In this document: piece by piece, positions 32,268 to 44,119 of the stretch
How the letters are laid out: every line of letters starts with the position of its first letter
How positions within the stretch are numbered: position 1 is the first letter of the stretch
Source: Blumeriella jaapii
Taxonomy: Eukaryota; Ascomycota; Leotiomycetes; Helotiales; Drepanopezizaceae
Length of the DNA stretch: 64,000 bases
Assembly: GCA_009599575.1 (NCBI GenBank)
Contig: VWND01000023.1
Span: forward strand, 1 to 64,000
Reading direction: 5' to 3'
Program-made: the position numbers and the translations under genes
Notes under the pieces: generated by a model
Told to the model about the DNA's origin: nothing
Database searches by the model: none
What the model saw: the letters and a program-made list of their open reading frames with translations, nothing else

Positions 32268-34390
32268 ATGGCAGCATTGAAGACTTCGGAATTGGCGGAG
32301 GGAGGGGTGGCCCTTCGTGAGATTGCGAACAAACCGAAGAGAGTCAGAACAGGATGCCTCACCTGCAGGGAGCGCCATCTGAAGTGCGACGAAGGTTTGT
32401 TCCAGTCCTCAGTTGGCTGCATCTCAGCTCATGTCCAAAGGATACTCTGCGAACAACCAGGCATGTGCGAATTGCCGAAAGTCGAGTCGAACGTGCAAAA
32501 GAGGGGTACGATTGAACTTTATAGATACCCAGGTCCAGGACCCGTCAATTATACCACCGACAGCGGACTGGAAAGGTTACATTTCTGCTCCAGTGTGACC
32601 TCCATTGCTAACTGGACCTAGTCAAATTTCAAGACGAAAGCAGAGACATTGCATCTGAGTATCAAGGAGGACTCGACCGATACGCCCATCTCGATCAGAG
32701 TACTACACCTCCTCAGGACCTACCACAATACCCAGTTCGGCCGGTGGACCATACCAATGCGCTGCCCCCGATACATCCCTCGGGGCCATACTCGGACAAA
32801 TCAAGTCTCAAGAGCGGACAAGCAAGCCAACATCATTCCGTGGCAAGCACCGAGTCATTTCTCGCGGCGCCGCCATCAACTTCATACAGCAACCCGGAGC
32901 AGCCGAGCCCCAACGAGACACGGATTTATCTTAACTCGCCAGAGGAGGTTTTGTTCATGCAAGTTTTCGTCGAGGAAGTGGGCCTCTGGATGGACAGTAT
33001 GGACGATCAGAAGCATTTCTCGAGGATCCTTCCGTTCCATGCTCTATCTGACAGCATGTTGCTCAACGCTTTCCTGGCATGCGGTGCTCGTCATCTGACT
33101 TTGGTCAACCCGATGTATCACGAAGATAAGGCGTTATACTACTACGATACGGCGACCACCCAGCTTCTGAAATCCCTGCAAAACCCAGACCGAGATACCG
33201 TATGTTGCGCGACGACTGCTGTGATCTTGAACGTCTACGAGATCATGTCCGAGCGAGCAATGCAACGCATGAACCATATTGCTGGTGCCCGAGCTTTGAT
33301 CAAGGAGTGTGGGTGGAATGCGAGAAGCACGGGAATTGGCGCAGCTTGTTTCTGGCTGAATGTCGGTATGGAACTTCTGAGCTGTCTTCATTTCAACTGG
33401 CAAGTGGCGTGGGAGCCAGACCAATGGGGCTTGGACATGAACCTTCAGCCCGAGACGCAGTCCGGGAAGGAGGAAGTCTGGGTCCACCGAGTGCTCTACA
33501 TCGTGGGGAAGATTGCGAATTTCCGAGCTTCGATCCCGCGATTTCAGGAGGCATCGCCGCACGATGAGCAAATCAGACTTCAGGCCAGATTCGCGGAATG
33601 GAAGAGGTTAAAGGGCTTGTGCGACAGTTGGAACACCAATGTCCCGAGAACGATGCAGCCAATGGGATTCTTGTACCCCGAACAGACCAGCTCGAAGTCG
33701 AACTTTCCGGAAGTCTGGTCAGCGACTATTTATACTACCTTATCTCGAAATAAGCTAACGGTATCCAGGCTGATCAAACGTGCTACGATCGTGGGTCGCT
33801 TGTTCTACCACACAGCAATGTGCCTATTGGCCCAGGTAAATCCACTGATGGCCAGGGACACGGAGGAGATGAGCCACACGCAGCTGCACCATGCTCACCT
33901 GATCTGTGGTATTGTGGCACATGTGAAAGACAGAGGTGTCGCCAGTGTCGCGCTTAGGTCGCTTGCGATCGCTGCCGAATGCCTCATAAACCGCCGTGAG
34001 CAGGACGAGGTCCTAGATATCTTTGAGAAGATTCGGAAAGAGACGGGTTGGAGAGTCGGCTTCATCGGCACCGAGTTGAAGAAGAAATGGGGTTGGCCAA
34101 ACGAGGATCACCAGCAACCACAGGCAGTCCCACAGAGTAGCACTTCCCTTGGCCAGTTCTTTCCTACGACACAACCACCTGCTCCCAGTTTACCGCCGGT
34201 GCCAACTTCATCACGGCCCGCGATTCAAGGTGGAATTCTGAATCCGCTGCTGGCTAAGGCTGATTTCTCTCTACCAAATCACCCCTACCAGTCTTTCTAC
34301 CAACCACCCAGCCAGCTGCACCAATCTCAACACCATTTCGGTCCTCCGCCTCCGCACCATCCTAGCCACTTTCCTCCACCTTACGCTTGA
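32268..34390 (+). CDS. Zn2Cys6 transcription factor, ARCA-like
   Basis: Nuclear regulator of the fungal C6 class with a Fungal_trans_2-type domain. Exons 32268-32394, 32441-32575, 32622-33717 and 33769-34390 encode 659 residues. The cluster starts RVRTGCLTCRERHLKCDEG in exon 1 and is completed in exon 2 by ACANCRKSSRTCKRG (spacing CX2CX6CX10CX2CX6C), followed by VRLNFIDTQVQ, a hallmark of the ARCA-like subgroup as I remember it. Exon 3 carries the regulatory domain (YLNSPEEVLFMQVFVEEVGLW, LNAFLACGARHLTLVNP, HIAGARALIKECGWN). The tail is Pro/Gln/His-rich. The last intron (33718-33768) is 51 nt, a multiple of three and stop-free, so both spliced and retained forms would be translatable. The native target genes are unknown. 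Confidence 0.88.
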
Positions 34391-35622
34391 GAGCTCACAG
34401 GATGATACATGGCTGGCCTACGGAACAAGCGAGACATGAAGTGCTTCACGACTTTGATGATTACAACATGATTTTCATACAGGCACGAGAAGAGAGGCCT
34501 CAGAAGTCTCTTTCCGCTTACGAATTTTTCTTGCACCGGGCATACAGAACGTGGGCATGCAAGAAGAAAGAAGAAACAAACCCTCACGAATACATGAATA
34601 GATGGCGTTTAGCGTGGCCGGGATAGTCTGTGTTTGGCGGGCATGCATTTGATTGGGAAATGAAGACGGCATTGTTCTACACGGCGTTATGGGCGGGTAC
34701 CCCGGCCCTTGACAGGACGTCGCCTTTTCTTCACAAGTGCATGTAACTGGCGTTGGATTATCTTCTTTTTATATGTACAGTATTTTGTGATCACTGGCTG
34801 GATAGTGTGATACCCTCTCCGGGTCTGGGAGAAGAGGCCTGGGCCATAAAATGAATGAATAATGTATATCACTTTCACAATGGGCAGTCAGAGAGTTCTA
34901 TGCTGATCGCCAACTGTTCCTTGCCAGACTGACGGGACGGTTAGAAGATGCATGACTTGGCAGTAGCCTCTTTGTTCTGTTGATTTGATACCAACTAGTC
35001 GGCAGTGAAAACGTCAAGCAAAAAGATAGTAAGAGATCCGGGGCGATGGACAGGGATAGATCCAACTTCATAGATGTGCGGGGATGAAGCTTTATGCTAC
35101 ATGGTAGATTCGGTTTCGGAAAGCGCGAATTCGAGACGGCTGATTTAAAGGTCCGATACGTAAGGGGGTTTTTCTGGGAGATGAAGTGATGAGTACCTAG
35201 GTTGCAGTGTTCGTTTTGTGTACGTTTCTGTATGCACACCTAAAGCGAGGTATCTTGCAGTTGGTTCTTTCACGGGTTAAGGGCCCGCTCAACTTTGCTA
35301 ACCGGGATACTCGTGATCCATTGCTGCTGCTGCAACGTCCGCCTTGGTAGCTTTTCGCAAGCGAGTTGGGCCTTTTCTGGTTGCGAAGCCTCGTCGTCTC
35401 GCTGGTCGGGGAGAATCGCGTTCTTGGGTTGTGTGTGACCTCCGAGAAGCTGTTTCTTCCTTTCCTCTCTTTTCTCGGTGCGACTTGAGCGGTCAGTCTA
35501 TAACCTCGGGGAGGAAGGATGGGCCTTTTCGCATTGGTGATTTCCGGCAGCACCTTGCGGCTGCGTGCCTTTCCGATCAATGTCCATGACTAGAGGCGTA
35601 GCTCTAAAGAGTGGCAAGACGC
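34391..35622. other. Convergent 3' spacer
   Basis: Between the regulator and POP4, both of which end here. Only short unconvincing ORFs seen. Confidence 0.55.
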
Positions 35623-36347
35623 TCAAAGATCTGGCCGAAAATGCGACTTGAACTTTTTATTCGCCCGATCGGCTGCTCGGAACTGGAATTCTTGCCCGTG
35701 CAGTTCAAAGACCAAGGGTTTAGTCTCCTCTCCCTCCGCTTGCTGCCCCCTCTTCGCCGCCTCAGTGACGTCTCCAGCATCCGGTTTCTTCTCTGGTCTC
35801 GGCACCGTGAAGCGGAAAATCGTATGTTCCTTGGGCAACACCTTCACCGCATCCTTCGCTGTCACAACCTCAAAGATGCCTCTCGCATCCCTAACCACGA
35901 TTCCCTTCACCCCCACCCTTCCCACACACCTGCTTCTTACCACCTCGATCTCCGCCCCGTGGAAATCAGCACTACACAGCTTCGCCGTCGCCGCGGGCGT
36001 AACCTCCCTCATGACGCCATCCTCCCAGAGCAGCTCCTGAACGTAACCCACCCACATCCTGTGCAGCGGCTCGTAGATGGCGTACTTCTGCTGCGACTTG
36101 GGAATATCGTAGAGGCATAGCGCTCGCTTTTGGCGCGCGGATAGGGGTGCCGGCTTGAGTTTCTTGCGACGAGAGAGCTTCTGCTGGCGGGCGAGACGGC
36201 GGGCTTGTTGCGCTGTGTGGTGGAGGGTGAGGTGGGCTTGAGGTGTAGAGGGCGCGTTTTGACTTTCTCCGTGAAGATCCTGCTAGCTGTATCGGGGGAG
36301 TAGGCGCGCTTGAGGAGGTCGCGCGTGATGTTTTGTTTTTCCGACAT
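35623..36347 (-). CDS. POP4: RNase P/MRP subunit POP4 (Rpp29), with a frame break
   Basis: Protein subunit of the nuclear RNase P and RNase MRP complexes, which process tRNA 5' ends and pre-rRNA. The N-terminal part reads MSEKQNITRDLLKRAYSPD through HLKPTSPSTTQ in one frame. From about 36225 the homology continues in another frame as ARRLARQQKLSRRKKLKPAP, LSARQKRALCLYDIPKSQQ and MWVGYVQELL. The Sm-like core follows (DFHGAEIEVVRSRCVGRVG and VKGIVVRDARGIFEVVTA) and it ends KKFKSHFRPDL. There is no GT in the segment where the frames meet, so no intron can explain the switch. The coding length is 725 nt, one base short of 242 codons, which fits a single missing base between about 36205 and 36240. 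Confidence 0.85.
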
Positions 36348-36626
36348 CTTGGAGTCGTTGAATTGTGACAAGTGTCGTGGGAAGCTTCTCAAGCTTCTCA
36401 CTGCAATTTGTAGCTCTATCTAAGCTTTTGCTCGGCTAAATCCCGGACGCTAACCCCCGGATTTCACACGACACTTGGGACCTCATTCCACCGAGGCACT
36501 AACACATTTCCCGCCACGGTGCCATCCTCAACTGGAGGATAGAAGAATAAATATCTACCATGATACTCTCGCGATAGCGCTGTTACGAAGGACGCCTAGG
36601 AAATCCAAACGGACATCATAGGCACA
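36348..36626. promoter_or_regulatory. Shared divergent promoter POP4 / acyltransferase
   Basis: 279 bp between two divergent start codons, with no room for separate intergenic domains. The regulatory role is inferred from layout. Confidence 0.55.
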
Positions 36627-39272
36627 ATGGCAGGCCCACGGAATTCCTCTGGTCCACGAACCTCGGCACCCGATTTGGACATTCTGGGCGACCAGGTAAC
36701 TCTGCACCCCAGTGGTTATATCGAGCCACCCGACGCGCGGAAAGATGGAGATCGGAACCTGGTGGAGAATATGGCGAGGTTCCGATCAAGTCCCTTGGAG
36801 TAGGTGCCTTTCTCGTTCTTATCGAGCGCTCTCGTTGACCCGGTTTAGATTTCTGAGAGAGGTCTCCCTGCATGTATCTGGAACAGGATGGCGCGCCTAC
36901 GACAACTACATCGGGCAACCGATATTTTACAATGGGTTCTCGGAGGCCATGACGCAAGCCGTGCTATCTACGCCCATATTGCAGAAACGCATAACTGATT
37001 TGGCGGAGAAGAGGATAGCGGTTGAGGAGAAGGAGGGCTTGCTGAACAAGGATGATCCGCTGTATGCTGGGAAGAGAACGCAGAGGAAGATGGTCATCGA
37101 GCAAAGCCTACAGGAATTGAGTGAGAAGTGGACTGGAGAGATGATCTGTAAGATGGAGAGCAAGCCATTTATTAGAGGGGCGTACTACATGTGTACGCAG
37201 CTTCTGACAAGAGCATATCACCAAGGTTCGTAATGACATAGTCCTGTAATAGTTTTACTGCGAGCTAATGAATACAGGCATACATGTCTCAAGCGAGGAG
37301 GTAATCCGTTTGCGGACGGTGGCAGAAAAGGCAGAGAAGAAGAAGCAGAGCATCATTTTCTTGCCCTGCCATCGTTCGCATGTAGATTATGTCTCTATGC
37401 AATTGATATGCTATCGACTTGGCTTAGGTCTCCCTACAGTCGTGGCGGGTGATAATCTTAATTTTCCTGTTGTCGGGAGCTTTTTGCAGCATGCCGGTAT
37501 GTGTAAGACTCAAATTGGTATTTCAATGTTAAGAATTTCACAGGAGCGATGTGGATCAGACGAAGCTTTGGAGAAGACGTCCTTTACACGACCCTTGTAC
37601 AATCCTACATTGACACCCTCCTTCAAGGAGGCTTCAACTTTGAGTGTTTCATCGAAGGTGGACGATCGAGAACTGGCAAATTGTTGCCTCCAAAGTTTGG
37701 AATCCTCAGCTTCATCTTAGACAGCATTCTTTCTGGCAGAGTGGAAGATACGATCATCTGCCCAGTAAGCACTCAGTACGACAAAGTCATTGAGACGGAA
37801 GGATACGTCACGGAATTGCTAGGTGTGCCGAAGAAGAAGGAGAACCTGGCAGACTTCCTGTCAGCATCCTCCGTATTGTCTTTGAAACTTGGACGGGTTG
37901 ATGTTAGATTTCACGAGCCGTGGAGTTTGAAGGAATTTATTCAGACTCAACAATCCCGGACGACGGCCATTCCGAAAGGCATTGATCTCAAAGGCACCAT
38001 TGATGCTGCTACGAAGCAAAAACTGCTTCGCACGATGGGGTACAAAGTACTCTCTGACATCAATGCCGTATCGGTAGTCATGCCAACTGCCCTGATAGGG
38101 ACTGTTCTCTTAACCTTGAGAGGCAGAGGTGTTGGGCAGGCTGAACTGGTCAGGAGGGTGGAATGGCTGAGCGACCGTGTGCGATCTAAAGGAGGCCGAG
38201 TTGCCCATTTCGGCAGCACTCCAACGTCTGCAGTCATTGATCGCGCCCTTGATGTCTTGGGCAAGGATCTTGTGGGTCGCGTAGAGGGCTTGCCCGAGCC
38301 CACATATTACGCCGTCGATCGATTCCAGCTCTCGTTCTACCGAAACATGACGATCCACCTCTTCATCACAGAAGCTCTGGTCAGCGCCGCCATGTATACT
38401 CGTGTCAAGCGTGGTGGTGGACCAGACAACCAAAAGATCACATACGAGGCGCTCCATGAGCAAGTCTTGTTTCTGTCACAGCTCTTCAGAGGGGAATTCA
38501 TCTACCCTACCGAAGGGCTTGTAGTGAACTTAAATAAAACTCTCAAGGGGCTTGAGGCTGACAAGGTCGTTGCACTCGACCGAGATCTCGAGGGCAACAT
38601 CACTGCAGTGGGCTTGGCAGAGGAGGAGCGTGCCGCCGGCCGTGAGAACTACGATTTCTACTGCTTCTTGATCTGGCCGTTTGTTGAGGCGTTCTGGCTC
38701 GGCGCGGTAGCTTTCATGGGCTACACGCCACCGTTGAACTACAAAGGCGACGGATGGCTTGATGTCAAGAAGGCCCAGGACAGCGCGCAACTAGTACGTT
38801 CTTCCGGATCCCCAACTCGTGATCTTTCCCGCTAACAGGTACAGCTCGGCAAGACCCTATACCACCAAGGAGACCTCTCCTATTTCGAAGCCGTCAACAA
38901 GGAGACGCTCAAGCCTGGGTCCGGCTGGAAGAGGAGGGCATCGTCATCGTGGCCAAGAGCCGCGATCCCAAGACGCAGCCGCGCTCCAAGCTCTCGCCCG
39001 ACTGGACGCCGGACCGCAACCCCGCGACGGGCCACATCGTGGCCCAGGGTAGACTGTGGGATTTCATCGAGAAGATCGCGCAATCTAGACGCGAGGGCAA
39101 GAATAGACGCGACGGGGCGACGGTGTCGACCAGGGTGCTGCGGCTGACGGAGAGCATTGCGCAGAAGCTGTTTGATGAGGTGGCTGGCGAGAGGCTGAGC
39201 GAGGAGGACAGGACCGAGCTGGGGAAGAAGCAGAAGAGGAGGCAGACTCTGCAGGCCAGGGCACATTTGTGA
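36627..39272 (+). CDS. PlsB-like glycerol-3-phosphate / DHAP acyltransferase, with a frame break
   Basis: Membrane acyltransferase for the first step of glycerolipid synthesis, of the PlsB/GNPAT type. Five exons (36627-36799, 36849-37225, 37278-37496, 37544-38793, 38839-39272); introns have CTAAC branch sites. Acyltransferase motifs are in order: HRSHVDY (His215 and Asp220, the HX4D pair), GDNLNFP, FIEGGRSRTGK and ICPVSTQYDK. Long C-terminal region as in the family. In the last exon the frame breaks at about 38910-38918: NKETLK is in one frame and the continuation WVRLEEEGIVIV in another, with no possible intron. Total exon length is 2453 nt, one short of 818 codons, consistent with a single missing base. 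Whether glycerol-3-phosphate or DHAP is preferred cannot be told. Confidence 0.9.
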
Positions 39273-39795
39273 TTGGACTTGGTTCGAATGCATTGGATTT
39301 CGGGGAAGGGGGTTGTTCATAAACAGATGTGCCAGTGATACGCATTTACACGACTCTACGAGGCATGAACGATACTTTTGCATTGTACTGTATCACCGTA
39401 GAACGACATGATTGCAGGCAGCTTACGTGATTTCCAAGCCAGCTTGAAACTCTGCCACTATTGTGTGTTTTGAGTCGACGTTGGGTTGAGTGAACGACGT
39501 TGAACCAGACTGAAAGGCCCAAAAGCATTGATGGCTTCGGAGGAAAGAGCTCGGGAGTAAAAGAAAGCGCTCAAGCTCGCTTCAATGGCCGACCGTCGAT
39601 GGTTCTCATCTTTGCTTACCTGTACATTTGATATATATGTACATGCTCTCCACCTGCAGCAGTTGCTTCAAGAGGCTCTGTGGTACTTTTTGTACAACCG
39701 GTCCTCACCCAAAGCCGGACCTTTCTTCGCAAACGACCAAGCTGGGGTAACAGGACTTTCCTGAACCTCCCAGTTGAGCTCCGACTTGCCTGACC
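39273..39795. other. Convergent 3' spacer
   Basis: Between the acyltransferase and the HAD gene; nothing recognisable. Confidence 0.55.
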
Positions 39796-40798
39796 TCACT
39801 TCACCAGAATCCCATACTTCTCATACGGAAAGCGCTCCAGCGTCTCGAGATACTCCGCCCAGCCATCGCCCACCTCGCCCACAAGATGCATGTCCACGTC
39901 GCCCGCCTCGCCCGTCTGCCCGGCCAGCACTTCGGCCGCCCGTCCCTCGAACTCCCGAAACAGCTCCGGGTGCGGACACCACACGACGCGCATGCCGGCG
40001 CGCCGCCCGGCCTCGACGCCCGGCACCGAATCCTCAAACACCAGACACTCCTCCGGCGCGATGGGCGGCTCGCCCGCGTCCAGCGTCGCGTTCACCTCCG
40101 CCAGCGCCAGCAGGTAGATGTCCGGGCTAGGCTTGCCCCGGCCGGGCGCGATGCGAGCGTCGTCGCCGAGCACGCGCCTCCGCGGCGGGAAGACGTGCAT
40201 CAGCTCCTCCTCGAGGTGGCGGGTCTTCAGCGCGAACGTGTACGCGTGGCTGCTCGTCGCCAGCGCCAGGTGCACGCGCGTCTGCGAGGCGTTCATGCTG
40301 CGCGCGCTCGACAGGTTCCGGAGCAGCTGGGGCACGCCCGGCAGAGGCGCGCAGGACGGGAAGAGCGTCTCTTGCAGAGCTTGCACTTCGGCGGCGTACT
40401 GCTCGCGCGGGATGGGGAGCTGGGCCCATTCGTGGAGGACGTCGCCGGCGGCTGGGCCGGGGCGGCCTTGGAGTTTGGCTTTTCTGGTTGGGCATGGCTT
40501 AGTTTGCTGGCTCTCTTTTGCGTTTCTGTTTTTCTGTCTCTTCGTGCCGCTTGCTTGTTTGCGGAGGAAGAAGGAGGAAGGAGGATTTACAGTGACCAGG
40601 GGATGTTGGGTCGCCCGTATTTGTTGAGCACGGCGTTGGTGCAGATGGTGTATTTGTCTTCGGAGTCGAGGAGGAGGCCGTCCATATCGAAGAGACACGC
40701 CCTGACTGGCGAGAAGCTTTGAACGCCGTCAATACATTTCTGGTAGGATTGAAGATAGCAGCATGATCTATCACCTACTCGGTCTTCGGCTTCGCCAT
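39796..40798 (-). CDS. HAD-superfamily phosphatase (sugar-phosphate/nucleotidase-like)
   Basis: Mg2+-dependent phosphomonoesterase of the HAD class, related to pseudouridine-5'-phosphatase and 2-deoxyglucose-6-phosphatase. Three exons (40798-40779, 40716-40591, 40483-39796), 277 residues. The 20-nt first exon MAKPKT joins in frame to FSPVRACLFDMDGLLLDSED, giving motif I DxD at Asp17 and Asp19. Motif II is ALATSSHA, a conserved Lys lies near GRGKPSPDIYL, and motif IV is CLVFEDSVPGVEAGRRAGM. A helical cap domain sits between motifs I and II (EWAQLPIPREQY). It ends YEKYGILVK. Intact frame. Physiological substrate unknown. Confidence 0.88.
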
Positions 40799-41008
40799 AT
40801 TTGCGTTTGTTGTGTCGATGTGTCGAGGTGCAAATACTGTCAGGTCTCTTTGCAAAAAGTACCTCCGCTATCGCATCGCAAAAGCTCAGGGGCCACCAGC
40901 GGAAGAACCATTTCTGCCGCGCCGTCGTCTTCAGCTTCAACCCAGCGCAGCCAGCCAGCCTGTGGTACTACCCAAACAACAAACGACGTCTGGTCTGACC
41001 TCTCAAGA
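40799..41008. promoter_or_regulatory. Shared divergent promoter HAD / TTC1-like
   Basis: 210 bp between divergent start codons. Regulatory role inferred from layout. Confidence 0.5.
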
Positions 41009-42128
41009 ATGTCGTCCAGAACAGAGCGTTTCCAACGTCAGAGGCGTGACAAGGAAGAAGACGACACGCCCCGAGAGCCCGAGGAGGTGATTCGGTTTCC
41101 CGCCTCGGAGGAAGCCGTACGTTTGTTCCATTTCTTTCTTTCTCTCTTTCCCCAGAATCCTACATATGACAGCCACTCACGTCCCGCACGAGCTTGCTGA
41201 CCGACGGCGCTCTACACGCAGGCTCTCGTCGCCGAATCGAACGGCGTGAAAGCGGAAGCGAACGGTCTCTTCGCGCAGGCGCACTGGAAGGAGGCGATCA
41301 CGACGTACGACCGCGCGCTCGCAACGTGTCCGAACTACCTGGACTACGAGATTGCGGTGTTAAAGAGCAATGTCGCGGCGTGCTACGTGAAGCTGGAGGA
41401 CTGGAAGGAGGCGGTGCAGGCAGCGTCGGCGGCGCTGGACGGGCTGGATCGGTTGCAGGGGAGGAGTGACGAGGGGAAGAAGCGCGGTGGTGGGAAGGAG
41501 GAGGGGGAAGAGAAGCACGAAGGCAAAACCGAGGATGGGGATAGGGATGGGGACGGGGACGCTGATGCTGAGGAGGAGATTGTTAATGCGGGGGCGACGA
41601 GGGCAGAGGATACCTCTGCGACGGGGAAGAGAGAGGCGGATGTCGAGCGGATTCGGGGCAAGGCGCTGATGAGGCGAGCGAGGGCTCGGAGCGAGCTGGG
41701 CACCTGGTCCAGCTTGCAAGGCGCGGAAGAGGGTGAGTCTCTTCTGGTCTGGTCGTGATCGGCGTCAAGAAGCGGAATGGCTGACAGACGGCATCAGACT
41801 ACAAGACGCTGGCGACGATGACGAACCTCACGGCGGCGGACCGGAAGATGGTGCAGAAGATGCTGGTGCAGCTGCCGCCGCGGACCAAAGCAGCGCAGGA
41901 GAAGGAGATGGGCGAGATGATGGGGAAGCTGAAAGAGGTATGTGTAATGCTTGTACCACTCCATTTCCACGGTGTTGAAGGCCTGCTGCTGATGATGATG
42001 GGTGATGGCTTGCACAGCTCGGTAACGGCATCCTGAAGCCCTTTGGGCTGTCGACGGATAACTTCCAGTTGCAGAAGGACCCGGTGTCGGGCGGCTACAG
42101 CATGAATTTCAACCAAGGCGGCACATAA
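41009..42128 (+). CDS. Tetratricopeptide-repeat protein, TTC1-like
   Basis: Probable Hsp70/Hsp90 co-chaperone-like TPR adaptor of the TTC1 family. Four exons (41009-41116, 41222-41732, 41798-41937, 42018-42128), 289 residues. The N-terminus is charged ([16 protein letters not shown]). TPR helices appear at [25 protein letters not shown] and [24 protein letters not shown], with a third after an acidic, low-complexity insert ([15 protein letters not shown]) at [18 protein letters not shown]. The C-terminus [19 protein letters not shown] followed by [14 protein letters not shown] is diagnostic of TTC1. The insert between repeats is longer than I would expect. Frame intact. Confidence 0.9.
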
Positions 42129-42182
42129 GCCGCAGCTCCTGGCTCTCTTGTTGGAATGCGAATCTTGTCCACAGCCATCGCT

Positions 42183-42218
<36 letters not shown>

Positions 42219-43282
42219 CTATCTATGGATGCTTTGCAGGTCACCCGCCAATGCACAGAAAGCTTGGAATTGTACTCTGTGTACACATCAGTATGTGTAC
42301 AGTACTGTACATATCTACACACACAGGACACCACCGCCCATCCTCGCTCGTGCAGGCAGCGGGAGTTCCCTTCGCGAAGGTTCCGACTCCCCCGCCGCCT
42401 ACATAGAGACTCAATTGGACCGGAAATAGCACGATGGGGGGCCGCGTAAAGTAAGTACTTAAAGTATGTACAAAATACTTTACTTGCATATAGTCCTTGA
42501 GTGCCGGGCAGGGGACAGGGAAAGTTGGTGTTGACTTAATCCCAGCTGGGAAGGTGGCTTACTTTATCGCGGGCTACTTACAGTAAAGTATGTACTGTGC
42601 TGTAAGTACAGTAATAGTAAGTTTCGTACCAAGTTACTTTACTGTACTTACTTCTATCAGTCCCAAGTGCTTATATCCTTGTACCGTCTGGTCACTTTTC
42701 CCCATTTCACAGCACGACGTCTTGTCTCCTTACCGATCGTATTTCCTGTACAGTACATGTGTTGCCTTCTCCAACTACGCTCAATTGGACGACGTTTTTG
42801 TCTTCTCTCTCTGAAACGACAGCATGTAACCTTCCAATCAATTTATCATCATGCTATGCAATACAGTAGAATATAAAAGCACGACCCCCACCAGGGGCTC
42901 CACTCCTCCCCACCACGTAGATACTGTACCCACAGCAACAATCTCGATGCTTCGATTCCAAAAGGGTGCAGCTACTTTACAGTACTTTACTCTATAGAGC
43001 GACAGCCGGCCAGCCCCCCTGGGCTTTTGGTAGGGACTTGGGTTCAAAAGGGACAATTGCCGTCATCGTCATCGTCATCGTCACATCGCTCATCACGCTT
43101 ACGGTAAAAGTCTCTTTTCAAGCAAGAAGAGAGATAAAAACAAAGCAAAATCCTCACATCCCAGATCCCACCTCACACACCAAATCTACCCCGCCAAAAA
43201 CAACACAACACAATACGCAACACACAACACGTAAATAATCAACTAACAACAACCACAGATAAGACAAGACAAGACAAGACAA
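42129..43282. other. Spacer with palindromic AGTA/TACT tract
   Basis: About 1.15 kb without a gene. It begins with a GT microsatellite, then at 42447-42660 shows many copies of TAAGTA, TACAGTA and their complements, then AT-rich sequence, and just before 43283 a CAAGA repeat that leads into the next start codon. Confidence 0.55.
42187..42217 (+). repeat. GT dinucleotide microsatellite
   Basis: About 15 tandem GT units immediately downstream of the TTC1-like stop codon, probably in its 3' UTR. Confidence 0.9.
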
Positions 43283-43702
43283 ATGTCCTCCCTCACCATG
43301 GTCGCCCCAACGGGCACCGCAACCACCGCCAGGGACCTCTCCCACTCCCTCTCGCTGTCCCTCTCCCTCGCCCCGGCAACGCACACCCTCCACCACCTCT
43401 TCGCCACGCTGCACCACCTCCTCAACACCACCACGCTCTTCCTCTACCTGCGGACCGCCATCCTCGTGCTCGTGCGGCAAACCCTCTACGCCTCGTACCT
43501 CCTCGCGCAGTACGCGACGACGTTGGGGCGAAGAGTGGTGGGGAGGGGCTGGAAGGCTACGGAGAGGGCGAGGAGGAAGATCTTCATCGAATTCATGATT
43601 TTCATCCTGGGTGGGGGCCAGGCCGTATTCTTGGTCGTGTTTTGGCCGGGCTGGATCGTCGTGGCGGGCGCGCTGGCGGGCGCGTGGTTGGTTTGTGGGT
43701 GA
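43283..43702 (+). CDS. Small putative membrane protein, 139 aa
   Basis: Not recognised. Single-exon ORF starting in a favourable context (ACAAATGTCC) after a CAAGA repeat. It has a Ser/Leu/His-rich N-terminal part, a first hydrophobic segment around residues 50-75 (TLFLYLRTAILVLVR), a basic stretch (RRVVGRGWKATERARRK), and a second hydrophobic stretch from about 102 to the end (FMIFILGG, FLVVFWPGWIVVAGALAG) that probably spans the membrane as a hairpin. It ends with Cys-Gly. No homology evidence is available, so it may be a lineage-restricted gene or a chance ORF; the strong hydrophobic pattern with clean basic boundary favours a gene. Confidence 0.55.
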   Translation: MSSLTMVAPTGTATTARDLSHSLSLSLSLAPATHTLHHLFATLHHLLNTTTLFLYLRTAILVLVRQTLYASYLLAQYATTLGRRVVGRGWKATERARRKIFIEFMIFILGGGQAVFLVVFWPGWIVVAGALAGAWLVCG

Positions 43703-44119
43703 GAGAGAGGGTCTGTATTGGAATGCCGGAGGGGGAGTGAAAGGAAAGGATAGTAAAATAGAGGAGGGACTAGGGTATGTAAGGTATGTATGCAAGCGCC
43801 ATGAGTTGAAATCTCTAGCTAACATCGTTCCAGAACTTTGAACTTGTGGTATATCGGATTCGGACGATCAGTGTATGGGAGTTGGAAACACTTCTGGTTC
43901 GTGTGGTATCTCGGTTTTGGAGGACCGGTCGTTGCAAACCGGGAGGATCTTCGACATACGATAATGATAATTGGGTGCGGGTACGTGGTTCGGCAGATCC
44001 TGATTCATATTCCGCTAACCCCGTAGCAGCGTTATCTTACACGGCAACGATATATTCGCAGACGCGACCTTCAGCTAGGACGCCACACGTAAGGCAGATC
44101 GATCGGTACAGCCTAGATT
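43703..44119. other. Convergent 3' spacer
   Basis: Between the small membrane protein and XAP5; nothing seen. Confidence 0.55.
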
